From Firmicutes bacterium UBA5201 (GTDB taxonomy: Bacteria > Bacillota > Clostridia > Peptostreptococcales > Acidaminobacteraceae), in assembly GCA_002412775.1 (NCBI GenBank), contig DHVT01000015.1, positions 62,001 through 126,000 on the forward strand: 64,000 nucleotides of DNA. The letters run 5' to 3'. The translations under genes and the position numbers were made by a program. A model generated the notes under the pieces. That model did not search any database. It was not told the DNA's origin and saw nothing but the letters and a program-made list of their open reading frames with translations. Of the stretch, positions 53,129 to 61,965 are shown piece after piece. Position 1 is the first letter of the stretch; each line of letters opens with the position of its first letter.

Positions 53129-53337
53129 AGGAAGGCTGCCATATTGGCAGTCTTTCAGACTGTAGACAAACGTTCAAATCCATCGTTACTGGATAAAATC
53201 CAGTTCAGTTACGACGCTATAGGTCGCGCCTTCACTGGATTTCATCCGTGCCTTGACTTTAAACGTTTACTACAGCCTACAGTCTGATGACTTTGTCATC
53301 ACCCTGGAAGGCTGCCATATTGGCAGCCTTTTTTTGT
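53129..53337. repeat. inverted element inserted in a terminator, with duplicated hairpin
   Basis: Two near-identical hairpins AAGGCTGCCATATTGGCAG (53133 and 53308) flank about 150 bases whose ends are inverted (CAGACTGTAG 53156-53165 / CTACAGTCTG 53277-53286, plus AAACGTT pairs). Only the second hairpin has a full T-run (CCTTTTTTTG) and acts as terminator. The layout suggests a small non-coding inverted element. Confidence 0.65.
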
Positions 53338-53361
53338 TATTATACTATGCGTTGGGGGATG

Positions 53362-53564
53362 CCCGTAACACTTGTTAATTTTACATAATGATTCTTCATT
53401 TGATTGAAAAAGTTAGATAATATTCCTTTGCTATACTGAGAATGTAGGGAGGAGGAGAGGTGAAAAAGAAAACAAAAATAAATTTAAAATTTGAGAAATT
53501 AATTTCAAGTTGATTGAAGATTAAGAATTAAAATACACTAGAGATTATAAGGAGGAACATTTAT
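53362..53564 (+). promoter_or_regulatory. duplicated promoter region, copy 2, cut off from its gene
   Basis: Extended -10 TTTGCTATACT at 53427-53437 and a ribosome site AAGGAGG at 53549-53555, followed by AACATTTAT and then foreign TnpB-element sequence. It originally served the gene that now starts at 54911. Confidence 0.75.
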
Positions 53565-54912
53565 CATCTAGCAAGAATACTCCTTCCTCTTAGGTGGGAG
53601 ATGAATTGCCTAATTTTCGAATGGAACACTTGTTCGATGCAATGCGTTGTGATATACTATTTGTAAGGGGTTGATTCGTATGCACAGAGCCTACAAATAT
53701 AGAATATATCCTACAATTGAGCAAGTTGAACTGATCAATAAAAACATCGGCTGTAGCAGGTTCATCTACAACCATTTTTTAGCCCTGTCAAAAGCGATAA
53801 ATACCTTGGCTACAATGAGTATGCCAAAAGACTCACAATCCTAAAGAAAGCATACCCTTTCCTGAAGGAAGTGGAATCAACTTCCCTTCAGCAAACTTTA
53901 AGAGATCTGGACAGCGCTTATTCGAGATTCTTCAAGAAGCTGGCTGGATTTCCAAAATTCAAAGACAAGAGGCACCCTAAACAGAGCTACCGCTCCCAAA
54001 TGGTGAACAGCAATATCCAGATCAGAGAAAATCATATCAAGCTACCAAAACTGGGTTTTGTAAAGTTCGCAAACTCAAGAGAAGTGAAAGGCAAAATCCT
54101 GAATGCCACAATCTCAAGAACAGGTACATACAAATACTACATCTCTATCTGTGTTGACACAGAGATTGAGAAAATGCCAAGAGCCACAGGGGAAATCGGT
54201 ATTGACTTGGGACTGAAGGATTACCTGGTAACCTCAGATGGCTTGCCAGTCCCCAACCCTAAGTACTACAGGAAATACGAAAAGCAACTTGGCAAAGCAC
54301 AAAGAAGACTTTCAAAAAAGCAGAAAGGTTCCAATAACTACAACAAAGAAAAACTGAAGGTAGCACTTCTGCATGAGAAGATTGCCCATACCAGAAGGGA
54401 TTTTCTCCACAAGCAATCCACTGCAATAGTAGCTGAAAACCAAACTATTGTTGTAGAAGGACTTAAGCCTGGAAACATGATCAAGAACAAAAGGTTATCC
54501 AAATCCATAGCAGATGCATCTTGGGGTATATTCCTTGATATGCTTGAGTACAAGTCTCTTTGGCATGATAGAAAATATATAAAAATCAATCCCTTTTTCC
54601 CAAGCAGTCAACTATGTTCCAGCTGTGGCTATCAAAACAAAAACATGAAGAAGCTGCACATCAGGACATGAGAATGTCCCAACTGTGGTGAATTCCATCA
54701 CAGGGATATAAATGCAGCCAAAAATATTAAGGCAGAGGGTCTAAGAATAGCGTCTTAAGCCTGTTGCCGATAATTAGGGTACTGGAACTGCCCGATATTA
54801 AGCCTGCGGAGTCCTAAATAAGACCTCGATACCTAATGAGGCACAAGACTATGAAACAGGAATCTCCCACTTCAAAAGCAATGCTTTAAGTGCTGAGAGT
54901 GTTCAAGTTTAT
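53565..54912 (+). mobile_element. TnpB-only IS200/IS605-family element
   Basis: About 1.35 kb with no tnpA and a single decayed tnpB. Left boundary after TTTAT (53560-53564), right boundary at ...TTTAT (54908-54912). Joining the flanks (GGAGGAACATTTAT + GTCAAA) restores a ribosome site 7 bases from an ATG, which fixes the ends. No target duplication, as expected for this family. The region 54760-54912 after tnpB is the place where the omega RNA of such elements lies. Confidence 0.8.
53680..54759 (+). pseudogene. tnpB: TnpB RNA-guided nuclease, two lesions
   Basis: Start MHRAYKYRIYPTIEQVELINKN is a canonical TnpB N-terminus. A one-base loss at about 53797-53800 (expected AAAGCGATAAAATACC) shifts the frame; the other frame continues KYLGYNEYAKRL up to KLHIRT, where TGA at 54669-54671 replaces a codon, most likely Trp (IRT-W-ECPNCG). 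RuvC residues remain: Asp in IGIDLGLKDYL, Glu in VVEGLKPGN and Asp in FHHRDINAAKNI; zinc finger CSSCG...CPNCG. About 360 residues if repaired. Two lesions mean no active nuclease, unless suppression occurs. Confidence 0.88.
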
Positions 54913-55327
54913 GTCAAAACAAATGATTGCAAAAATAGTGGCAGGTTTAATAGTTACTTCTACTATAACCATCGGCGCCATATCGCCATCAAGCGCAATG
55001 GCGAGTCAAGATAACTTAAAGAATAATCCAGAAATCAATCCACAATATGCAGTTATGCAGGAATCGTTTACGAATAGGCGTGCAGCTGCTCAATTCACAT
55101 TTGATGAGGATGGCAAGTTAGTTCTTACAGTGACCCCAAAGGCAAATTTCCGATCTCAAAATAGAAATTTTCAAAATGGGGCATTAGAAACTCCAGTAGT
55201 TGACGAAGATCTTTCAAAAGTAAGTTTGCAAAAGAATTTTTATACACACCTTTTTGATGCATATGATAAATTGCTATCACTTTATGATAAGCTGTTAAAT
55301 AGCTTTTTACCAGCAATTGCAAAATAA
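54911..55327 (+). CDS. small secreted protein downstream of the IS element
   Basis: 138 residues. ATG 54911 (MSKQMIAKIVAG) with signal peptide ending SPSSAMA (about residue 34). The mature part is short, beta/coil rich, with FTFDEDGKLVLTVTPKANF and a helical end KNFYTHLFDAYDKLLSLYDKLLNSFLP. The original ribosome site and promoter are now 1.35 kb upstream, beyond the TnpB element; a weak GAGAGTG inside the element end is 10 bases before ATG. No family recognised. Expression may be reduced or lost. Confidence 0.65.
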   Translation: MSKQMIAKIVAGLIVTSTITIGAISPSSAMASQDNLKNNPEINPQYAVMQESFTNRRAAAQFTFDEDGKLVLTVTPKANFRSQNRNFQNGALETPVVDEDLSKVSLQKNFYTHLFDAYDKLLSLYDKLLNSFLPAIAK

Positions 55328-55373
55328 ACAGTTCAAATAAATAATGAAGAAATAGGACCTGTTAAAGCAGATA

Positions 55374-55420
55374 GCCCGGTACAGAAAGACAAATTTCTGT
55401 ACCGGGCATCTTTGTATTAA
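55374..55420 (+). terminator. rho-independent terminator
   Basis: GCCCGGTACAGAAA / TTTCTGTACCGGGC, loop GACAAA, weak tail ATCTTTGTATT. Confidence 0.85.
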
Positions 55421-55510
55421 AAGGTCATTATTTGACAGGTGGTCACTTGGTCTATATACTTACAAGGATATACAAGGAATAAATGATACGTCATTTTTCC
55501 AAACAAATGC

Positions 55511-55533
55511 TGTACGATTAAATGAATTGTACA
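55511..55533 (+). promoter_or_regulatory. inverted repeat ahead of the two-component operon
   Basis: TGTACGATT-AAATG-AATTGTACA, one mismatch, 18 bases before the start codon of the response regulator. Possible autoregulatory site. Confidence 0.5.
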
Positions 55534-55550
55534 GTTCAGGAGGGGAAGAA

Positions 55551-56258
55551 ATGGCATATTCAGGTAGGGTTTTGGTGGTCGATGACGACCAAAATGTATT
55601 GGAACTGATTCAATTATACGGTGAAAGGGAAGGCTTTAACGTTATAGGTGTAAATAATGGCGATTTGGCACTCGCTGCATTTGATCGTGAGAATCCTGAC
55701 GTTGTTGTTCTTGACATCATGCTACCAGGTGTTGATGGACTTACACTGTGTCGAAACTTAAGATCGATTCGTATGGTTCACATTATTATGCTATCTGCTA
55801 AAGGCGAAGAGGCAGACCGTGTTCTTGGACTGGAGATGGGTGCTGATGACTATGTATCCAAACCTTTTAGCCCAAGAGAACTTGTCGCAAGAATAAAAGC
55901 AGCGCTTAGACGAAGTCAAGCTGTTGATTCAGGTGTAGGTATGAAATTAATATACCCAGAACTTGAAATTCAGGCTGATACCAGAAGGGTCATTGTGGCT
56001 GAAACATCAATAGAATTGACTCCACGTGAATTCGATTTACTCTATTACCTGGCTCAAAATCCACGACACGTGTTTACGAGAGAGGAATTGTTGAAAGCTG
56101 TATGGGGATATGATTTCTTCGGTGATCAACGTACAGTGGATGTCCACATTCGTAGACTTAGGGAGAAACTCAAGTTATTATCACATTACGTCTCAACAGT
56201 ATGGGGTGTAGGATACCAGTTCACACCACCTTCAAATAGGGAGATGATTACTTCGTGA
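55551..56258 (+). CDS. OmpR/PhoB-type response regulator
   Basis: 235 residues. Receiver domain with VDDD acidic pocket, phospho-acceptor Asp in VVVLDIMLPGVDG, Lys in VSKPFSP; C-terminal winged helix (about 135-225; ELTPREFDLLYYLAQNPRHVFTREELLKAVWGYDF ... DVHIRRLREKL). ATG 55551 after GGAGGGGAAGAA. Overlaps the kinase gene by 4 bases. Signal and regulon unknown. Confidence 0.94.
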   Translation: MAYSGRVLVVDDDQNVLELIQLYGEREGFNVIGVNNGDLALAAFDRENPDVVVLDIMLPGVDGLTLCRNLRSIRMVHIIMLSAKGEEADRVLGLEMGADDYVSKPFSPRELVARIKAALRRSQAVDSGVGMKLIYPELEIQADTRRVIVAETSIELTPREFDLLYYLAQNPRHVFTREELLKAVWGYDFFGDQRTVDVHIRRLREKLKLLSHYVSTVWGVGYQFTPPSNREMITS

Positions 56259-57817
56259 AAAACAATTTTTGGTCCAATATTTTGGAGTTTATTCATTTGC
56301 CCCATTCTATGAAAAAAGGTTTTTTAAAACTAAAACGCATTTTGTTGAAACAATTCAATAGAAATATATACACGAGAATATTGATTACAAATACAATTGT
56401 CTTTCTTACGGCAATGATTATACTTTCATTTTTTGCAAATCATATGGTAAAACAGGCTGTTTATAGACAGGTCGAGGATGATTTGGCACGAAAATCCACT
56501 AGCGTTAATTTTGCAATATCAAAAGAAAAGGATTTGTCATGGTTGAGCGACGAACAAACTGAGTTGAAGCAAGATTTGCTTAAATTTTTGGCCGATAGTT
56601 TTGATGTGCGAATTACAGTATTTGATCAACAAGGAACCATTTTGAATACTTCTGCAGAACAAGAAGTTGTTCCAGGAAGTAAAGTCAAGCCTGATTTCAT
56701 TGATGTCCTCACCAGTGGAGAAACCTTGTCCACCAGAATAGCAAACAAAGCGACAAATCAGTTGACATTTCAAGTCACGATCCCAATGGGAAGCACGAAG
56801 GACAATGAGAACACAATAAAATATGGCATTCTTTTGGAAAGACAGCCCGCTAATCTGGAACTGACGTTGAATAAAATGCGCATTGCTTTACTTATTGGCG
56901 GAATGATTATTCTGATTATTATTATTGTCATATCCAGTTACCTGGCGATGTTCATTTCTAGACCGATTACTAGACTTGCCACCATTGTAACTGAGGTCAG
57001 AAGTGGGAATTACACTTTAATTGATGAGAACCAGTCAATGGATGAAATAAATGCTCTTGCCGTACAGCTAAATTTTCTGACGGTAAGAATTGAAAAAATA
57101 CAAGCAGAGAGTGGAAGAATAGTGGGAGAAAGAGCCCAACTATTTGCAGAAATTTCTCACGAGTTGCGTACACCACTTACGGCTGTTCAAGGGTTTACAG
57201 AGGCAATTCGTGATGGCGTTGTAGAAGATGAATATCTCAAGAAAAAGTATATCGATATGATTTACACACAAACGCTACACCTTGCCAGATTGGTAGATGA
57301 TATTATGGCATTAAGCCGTCTTGAAAGCGGAGATGTCACTATAGAAAAAGCACCGATTGATTTGGTTGCTCTTTCTCAAGGCGTGGTCATGTCTATGGAA
57401 CGCCTCGCGAAAGCCAATGGTGTCTCAATCCTGTTTGAACAGAAAAATGAAAAGGCAGTCGTTATCGGTGATGTTGACCGTTTGGAGCAGATTCTTAGAA
57501 ATCTAATAAAGAATGCGATCAGTGCGACAGATAATGGCGTAATCAAAGTCGGAGTAGAAACCCTCAATGAAGAGGTTGTAGTGACAATTGAAGATAGCGG
57601 TATTGGCATATCGCCAGATGACCTTCCACATATTTGGGACAGATTCTATAGCGTGAAGAATCAACGCAACAATAACACAGAAGAAAAAGGTACCGGACTT
57701 GGACTAGTAATTGTTAAAAAGTTGATAAATTTACAAAATGGAAAAATCGATGTTGAAAGCCAGCTGGGAAAAGGCACATCATTTCGCATTATTTTTTCAG
57801 AATTAAATTCATTATGA
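56255..57817 (+). CDS. sensor histidine kinase
   Basis: 520 residues from GTG 56255. Two membrane helices (about 47-68 and 206-230) enclose an extracellular sensor; HAMP (230-285), HisKA with the phospho-accepting His in FAEISHELRTPLTAVQGF, and HATPase_c with N box NLIKNAISA, G1 DSGIGIS and GTGLGLVIVKKL. Translationally coupled to the response regulator. PhoR-like architecture. Terminator follows immediately. Confidence 0.95.
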   Translation: MKNNFWSNILEFIHLPHSMKKGFLKLKRILLKQFNRNIYTRILITNTIVFLTAMIILSFFANHMVKQAVYRQVEDDLARKSTSVNFAISKEKDLSWLSDEQTELKQDLLKFLADSFDVRITVFDQQGTILNTSAEQEVVPGSKVKPDFIDVLTSGETLSTRIANKATNQLTFQVTIPMGSTKDNENTIKYGILLERQPANLELTLNKMRIALLIGGMIILIIIIVISSYLAMFISRPITRLATIVTEVRSGNYTLIDENQSMDEINALAVQLNFLTVRIEKIQAESGRIVGERAQLFAEISHELRTPLTAVQGFTEAIRDGVVEDEYLKKKYIDMIYTQTLHLARLVDDIMALSRLESGDVTIEKAPIDLVALSQGVVMSMERLAKANGVSILFEQKNEKAVVIGDVDRLEQILRNLIKNAISATDNGVIKVGVETLNEEVVVTIEDSGIGISPDDLPHIWDRFYSVKNQRNNNTEEKGTGLGLVIVKKLINLQNGKIDVESQLGKGTSFRIIFSELNSL

Positions 57818-57835
57818 TATTGCTTCTATTACAAA

Positions 57836-57877
57836 AACACCTAACATCAGACACTTGGTCTGACATTAGGTGTTTTT
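57836..57877. terminator. bidirectional terminator hairpin
   Basis: AAACACCTAACATCAGAC / TCTGACATTAGGTGTTTTT between convergent genes. Confidence 0.88.
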
Positions 57878-57910
57878 GGTTGATCTATTTTTCTATAATG
57901 CACATCATTT

Positions 57911-59593
57911 TTACTCTGCTACTTGCCTAATCGCTTCAAAACTCAGTCCACTTTGGAACAGTGTGAATGAGGTTGGGTTGATTTCATCATCGTATTGAAT
58001 GGCAATTCCATAGGTCTTATTCTCAAAATTCACTGAACTGGTCGGTGTCAAGTCAACTGCTGGTTGTCCTTCGCCTTGAAGCATCAATTTGCCATCCTGC
58101 ACGAACATCTTGATTTTAAGGACCTCAGGGATTTCATAGTCCCCAACAAATTTCTCGAGTGCTTCAAGAGGTAGATCAACGGTTTCAGTAACTTCCAGTG
58201 ACACTTCGCCACCCATTAAAAGGGTGTAAATATTGTTTTTAATCCCATTTAAATTCACATAGCCTCGATTGGACAAAATAATAATGTGTGTATCCAGCAC
58301 AGGTAGATAAGTCGAAGACGCAGTGTATCCTAAAGTGTTGCCACCGTGTCCAAATTCGACTCCGTATGGTGTCTCCATATTCATGACACCATATCCGTAA
58401 TTCGGATTGACACTTGTGTTTTCCACAATACCGACCATCAACGCTAAACTTTCATCATCCAAAAGTGTATTGCCGTATAGTGATTTTTGCCAAACATACA
58501 TATCTTCAGCAGTTGATATTACAGCACCAGCGCCCTCTGCAACAGATAAAAGAATTCCATCGTAGATAAGTGTTTGCTCAACTTCTCCTTGCACACTACC
58601 GAGGGTAGTCATTTGAGGGACATCTTCTTTAAATGCCCATCCAGTCATATCCATTTCAAGTGGCTCAAACACATTGGCTTCTAAATAATCATCCAGTGAT
58701 TGTCCAGTAAGTGATGTCACAATATGCCCCAGCAAATAATACCCTGAGTTACAGTACATCCATTCTTCTCCCGGCTTAAAATTGAGTGGTTTTGAACGGA
58801 CATACGCTACAATAGCATCATAATCTGCAAGAGGTTCACCAGCAAATAAGGCATCTGTATATTCTGGGAGCCCAGAAGTATGTGTAAGCAACTGATGAAT
58901 GGTTACCTCATCACCATAAGGTGCGTCTTCAAGGTGTTTCCCAATAGTGTCTTCAAATGACAACAATCCTTCTGATTCAAGCTTCATAATGGCGTATGCA
59001 GTCATTTGCTTAGTGATTGATCCAATACTATAAGTGTCTTCATTCGTTGCATTCAATCCTGTCAATAGATTTGATTTGCCATATGCTTGATGCACTAAAA
59101 TGTCGTCACCAACAGCAACCAAAACCTGTCCGTCGAAATTTTGATGCCATTGTTCAAACACAAGATATGTTTTGAGTTTCTCTCTTAGCTCTTGCCATTC
59201 AGGTGATAAATTTTGACTTTCTGTGGTATCGACTGAATTTGAAGCAAAAGTCCCTTCCACAATACTGCCACTTAGTCCTAAAATTGACTGAATAAAATCG
59301 AAATCAACATAGGTTACTCCATTTTCAATTGACAGGTCAATGGGCTTTGGCCAAGAGATGCCTTGACGTGTCAGCAAATCAGTGTCAATATTATAAGTGT
59401 ATGTACCTGTTGAAATTTTAAATTCAATGGTTCGTTCGGATGCTATCCATTCAATTTCTCCACCCAGTTCGTTCACCATTGCTCTTAATGGGATCCGATT
59501 GTCAGCATCACTTGCATAAACTGAAGCCATTGGTGCAGTTAAAAGGGCTATGACCAAGGTCACAACCAGTAGCTTTTTCCACTTAGTTGCCAT
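57911..59593 (-). CDS. serine beta-lactamase-fold hydrolase with copper-amine-oxidase-like stalk domain
   Basis: 560 residues, secreted (signal about 1-27). Residues 30-110 resemble the copper amine oxidase N-terminal-like domain common in Firmicute surface proteins (RIPLRAMVNELGGEIEWIAS). The class C beta-lactamase/DD-peptidase-like domain follows, with SxxK at Ser192-Lys195 (GSITK), YxN in YCNSGYYLLG and the HGG triad in FGHGGNTLGY. A C-terminal lipocalin-like part ends the protein. Members hydrolyse peptides, esters or D-amino-acid peptides; true beta-lactam resistance should not be assumed. GGAGGAAC precedes ATG. Confidence 0.9.
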   Translation of the reverse strand: MATKWKKLLVVTLVIALLTAPMASVYASDADNRIPLRAMVNELGGEIEWIASERTIEFKISTGTYTYNIDTDLLTRQGISWPKPIDLSIENGVTYVDFDFIQSILGLSGSIVEGTFASNSVDTTESQNLSPEWQELREKLKTYLVFEQWHQNFDGQVLVAVGDDILVHQAYGKSNLLTGLNATNEDTYSIGSITKQMTAYAIMKLESEGLLSFEDTIGKHLEDAPYGDEVTIHQLLTHTSGLPEYTDALFAGEPLADYDAIVAYVRSKPLNFKPGEEWMYCNSGYYLLGHIVTSLTGQSLDDYLEANVFEPLEMDMTGWAFKEDVPQMTTLGSVQGEVEQTLIYDGILLSVAEGAGAVISTAEDMYVWQKSLYGNTLLDDESLALMVGIVENTSVNPNYGYGVMNMETPYGVEFGHGGNTLGYTASSTYLPVLDTHIIILSNRGYVNLNGIKNNIYTLLMGGEVSLEVTETVDLPLEALEKFVGDYEIPEVLKIKMFVQDGKLMLQGEGQPAVDLTPTSSVNFENKTYGIAIQYDDEINPTSFTLFQSGLSFEAIRQVAE

Positions 59594-59805
59594 AATGTTC
59601 CTCCTTATATTGAATAATCTTAGTTTTCACATAAATTCAGTATAATTTATAGATATTAAAATTTTCTAAAAATTTCGTTAAATCTGAATTTTATTCAATT
59701 TAATTTCATTGGATGCAAACATATACAATATGAAAAGTCATAATTAAGTGGTACATCAAATTTTGCTATAGGTGTGACAAACACCATGATTCAGGAGGTG
59801 ACATT

Positions 59806-60115
59806 ATGTCTGAGGATAATGGAAAACGAAAAATATTACTGGATTTGGCAGTGACGCTGGACGGATTCCGAAAAAGACTTGTGGTAGAGGGTGAACAGCA
59901 AACAAAAATATGTGTTTTCCAGAACCCAACACGCATCCGGGGATCAAGTGACATTTGTAAACGATAGCATTCTTGATGTCGTCAACGAACTGAAGAGTAA
60001 ACCGGGCAAAGACATTTGGCTCTATGGTGGCGCAAGTCTTGTAACGACGTTTATGAATCTAGGACTTGTCGATGAATTCAAATTGCTGGGTCAGGAAGAC
60101 GGATTGAGAACCAAT
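59806..60115 (+). pseudogene. DHFR-like (RibD C-domain) gene with internal deletion and truncated end
   Basis: ATG 59806 behind GGAGG starts RKILLDLAVTLDGF, a typical DHFR-like N-terminus, but the frame goes wrong after about 25 codons and stops at 59967. In another frame from 59891, QKYVFSRTQHASGDQVTFVN and DIWLYGGASLVTTFMNLGLVDEFKLL give the middle and late part of the same family. About 70 residues between the halves are missing, as is the normal C-terminus after DEFKLL. The related intact gene is at 51175. Confidence 0.8.
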
Positions 60116-60973
60116 TGCGTTGACATCGCTTAAGAGTGGAAACATCGAAACGGGTTCAACAATGGTCCATTCGCCGGACTGATCAATATTCTTTGTTCTT
60201 GAGGCAATAAGATCGGATCGTTCTACCTTAAGTGTGCCTTCACTCAATTTGTCTTGAAGGATCTTGATGCCATAATCCATGACATCATCAGCAACGGATG
60301 TTTTCCGATAATTGCGCCACCTTGAAATAAAGCTAAGGCCTCTCAAGATATCGTAGCTATAAAACCTTGGAAATTGTAGTTTGAGAAAGTCTGGATCCAT
60401 CAGTTCGCCATTTGATTTATGTACCAATCGATGATTGATCACGTAGCTGGCTGCCTCATCCAGAAATAGTTCTTCCTCGGTAGAAAGTCCACCTGATTCG
60501 GCACACATCATCATAGCCTCAAACACAGGTAGACTTGAAGCGATGGAACTCTTATGAGAAACGCGATAAGCTTCATCTTCACAGTTGAGTCCTCCATCTG
60601 GAAGTTGGTAACGTAAAAACCACGGTCTGATCCAGGGGAGCACCTCATCGACATCCGCTCTTCTGCTTCTTAGAATTTGATACATGTTGCCAAGTTGACA
60701 GTGACAAGGGATTCGAGTATAAGGGTCGATGTTGGCGGGCAACTCATGTTCATGGATTGGAAAATATCTTAAGTAATGGGTATTCATCATATCCATGATC
60801 ATCTGGATCACGCGATCGGGTATGTATTTTGATAATCCCATTTCGTAAAGCAGCGACATATGCCACCATGGAGAGTCCCATTTTGGCCAGTATGGATCTT
60901 GTTTGATGCTATCAATTGCCAAATCACTGTTTAGGTAATTGATTGAATCGGTGAGCGCTTTTGATTCATTCAT
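60059..60973 (-). CDS. prenyltransferase/squalene-cyclase-like alpha-toroid protein
   Basis: 304 residues from ATG 60973 (GGGAGG upstream). The repeats such as WIRPWFLRYQLPDGGLNCEDEAY and the HMSLLYEMGLSKYIP helices are those of alpha/alpha-toroid proteins of the prenyltransferase and squalene oxidase repeat group. No catalytic DxDD or zinc-site motif is seen, so it may not be a cyclase. The C-terminus overlaps the remains of the DHFR-like pseudogene on the other strand, which suggests a deletion joined the two genes tail to tail. Confidence 0.7.
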   Translation of the reverse strand: MNESKALTDSINYLNSDLAIDSIKQDPYWPKWDSPWWHMSLLYEMGLSKYIPDRVIQMIMDMMNTHYLRYFPIHEHELPANIDPYTRIPCHCQLGNMYQILRSRRADVDEVLPWIRPWFLRYQLPDGGLNCEDEAYRVSHKSSIASSLPVFEAMMMCAESGGLSTEEELFLDEAASYVINHRLVHKSNGELMDPDFLKLQFPRFYSYDILRGLSFISRWRNYRKTSVADDVMDYGIKILQDKLSEGTLKVERSDLIASRTKNIDQSGEWTIVEPVSMFPLLSDVNAIGSQSVFLTQQFEFIDKS

Positions 60974-61079
60974 TGTGAAACCTCCCATAATCATTTGACT
61001 GCTGAATTTTGGATGAATAAAAATCGACTGATTGGATATATATCTTTCATAATGAGTTAAAATTCAAAGGAGGATTATC

Positions 61080-61496
61080 ATGAAAGTAATTCCTTATATT
61101 TCGTTCAATGGCAATTGTGAAGAGGCTGTAAATTTCTATCAGTCCATTTTAGGTGGGAAAATAAGTAGTATTAAGTTTAGTGAACTCCCAGCAGGAGAGG
61201 GAATGTCTCCCAGTGAGAACTGGCAAGACAAAATCATGCACGCGGCATTGACATTTGAAGATGGCAATACGATTTATTTTGGAGATACTTGGGAAGAGTA
61301 TCCTGTGAAAACCGGTAATTATTCCACCATTCATCTTGTTGTTGAAAACGAGAAAGATGTTTATGAATTCGTTCAAAAATTGTCTGAAGAGGGTGAGATT
61401 ACGATGCCAGCTGAAAAAACATTTTGGAATTCAGTGTATGGAAGTCTTATTGACAAATATGGCATCAGTTGGGGCATTGAGTTCGAGATTAAGTAA
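61080..61496 (+). CDS. VOC family protein (PhnB-like)
   Basis: 138 residues. IPYISFNGNCEEAVNFYQSILGGKI start and WGIEFEI end, with MHAALTFEDGNTIYFGD in the middle: a PhnB-like glyoxalase/bleomycin-resistance-type fold. These small dimeric proteins bind metals or small ligands, but the substrate is unknown. AGGAGG precedes ATG. Confidence 0.9.
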   Translation: MKVIPYISFNGNCEEAVNFYQSILGGKISSIKFSELPAGEGMSPSENWQDKIMHAALTFEDGNTIYFGDTWEEYPVKTGNYSTIHLVVENEKDVYEFVQKLSEEGEITMPAEKTFWNSVYGSLIDKYGISWGIEFEIK

Positions 61497-61510
61497 ACGC
61501 AATTCAAAAC

Positions 61511-61543
61511 GCTCCCCTTGTTCATCACATGGGGAGCATTTTC
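61511..61543. terminator. terminator hairpin
   Basis: GCTCCCC / GGGGAGC stem with ATTTTCTT tail, between convergent genes. Confidence 0.8.
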
Positions 61544-61549
61544 TTGTGA

Positions 61550-61822
61550 TCAAACGCGCTCAACAATATATTCGATCTCAAAATAGTCGAAATCAATTTC
61601 TTCAATAAAATGTTGAGCCTTAAAACGCGTCTTGTTGATTCGATTCATTTCGAGTTTATTATCGCGCATCCACATGGGGTTTGCAATATCAAAACGGTTA
61701 CACAAATCCTCAATGCCTTTAAATAACATTTCTTCAACGCTTAGGTTTTCTTGATCCATTTCAAGTAAATGACTTTGAACAAGATTATTTTTCTTCACTA
61801 TTTTTCCCCAGAGCTTAAACAA
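61550..61822 (-). CDS. hypothetical protein, 90 residues
   Basis: TTG start at 61822, supported by AGGAG 6 bases upstream. Soluble, charged; VEEMLFKGIEDLCNRFDIANPMWMRDNKLEMNRINKTRFKAQHFIEEIDFDYFEIEYI. This pattern recurs in small Clostridial proteins of unknown function. No further assignment. Confidence 0.65.
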   Translation of the reverse strand: MFKLWGKIVKKNNLVQSHLLEMDQENLSVEEMLFKGIEDLCNRFDIANPMWMRDNKLEMNRINKTRFKAQHFIEEIDFDYFEIEYIVERV

Positions 61823-61922
61823 TAGTTTCTCCTAGTTTTTTTATTTTGTTTGTTTCTATTAGTTTAACAGGATGTGGGTTATTTGTGTACCATAAAAAAT
61901 ACAACAGTGATTACTAACAAAA

Positions 61923-61956
61923 ATGCTCCCCATAAAGTTTCCACGGGGAGCATTTT
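61923..61956. terminator. terminator hairpin of the PBP gene
   Basis: ATGCTCCCC / GGGGAGCAT, 13-base loop; A-rich left side gives a T-run for the minus strand. Same stem as 61511. Confidence 0.8.
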
Positions 61957-61965
61957 ATATTTGAT

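Noticed and set aside
57911..59593. Beta-lactam resistance gene
   Set aside because: SxxK, YxN and HGG show the fold only. Architecture with a stalk domain fits a general serine hydrolase.
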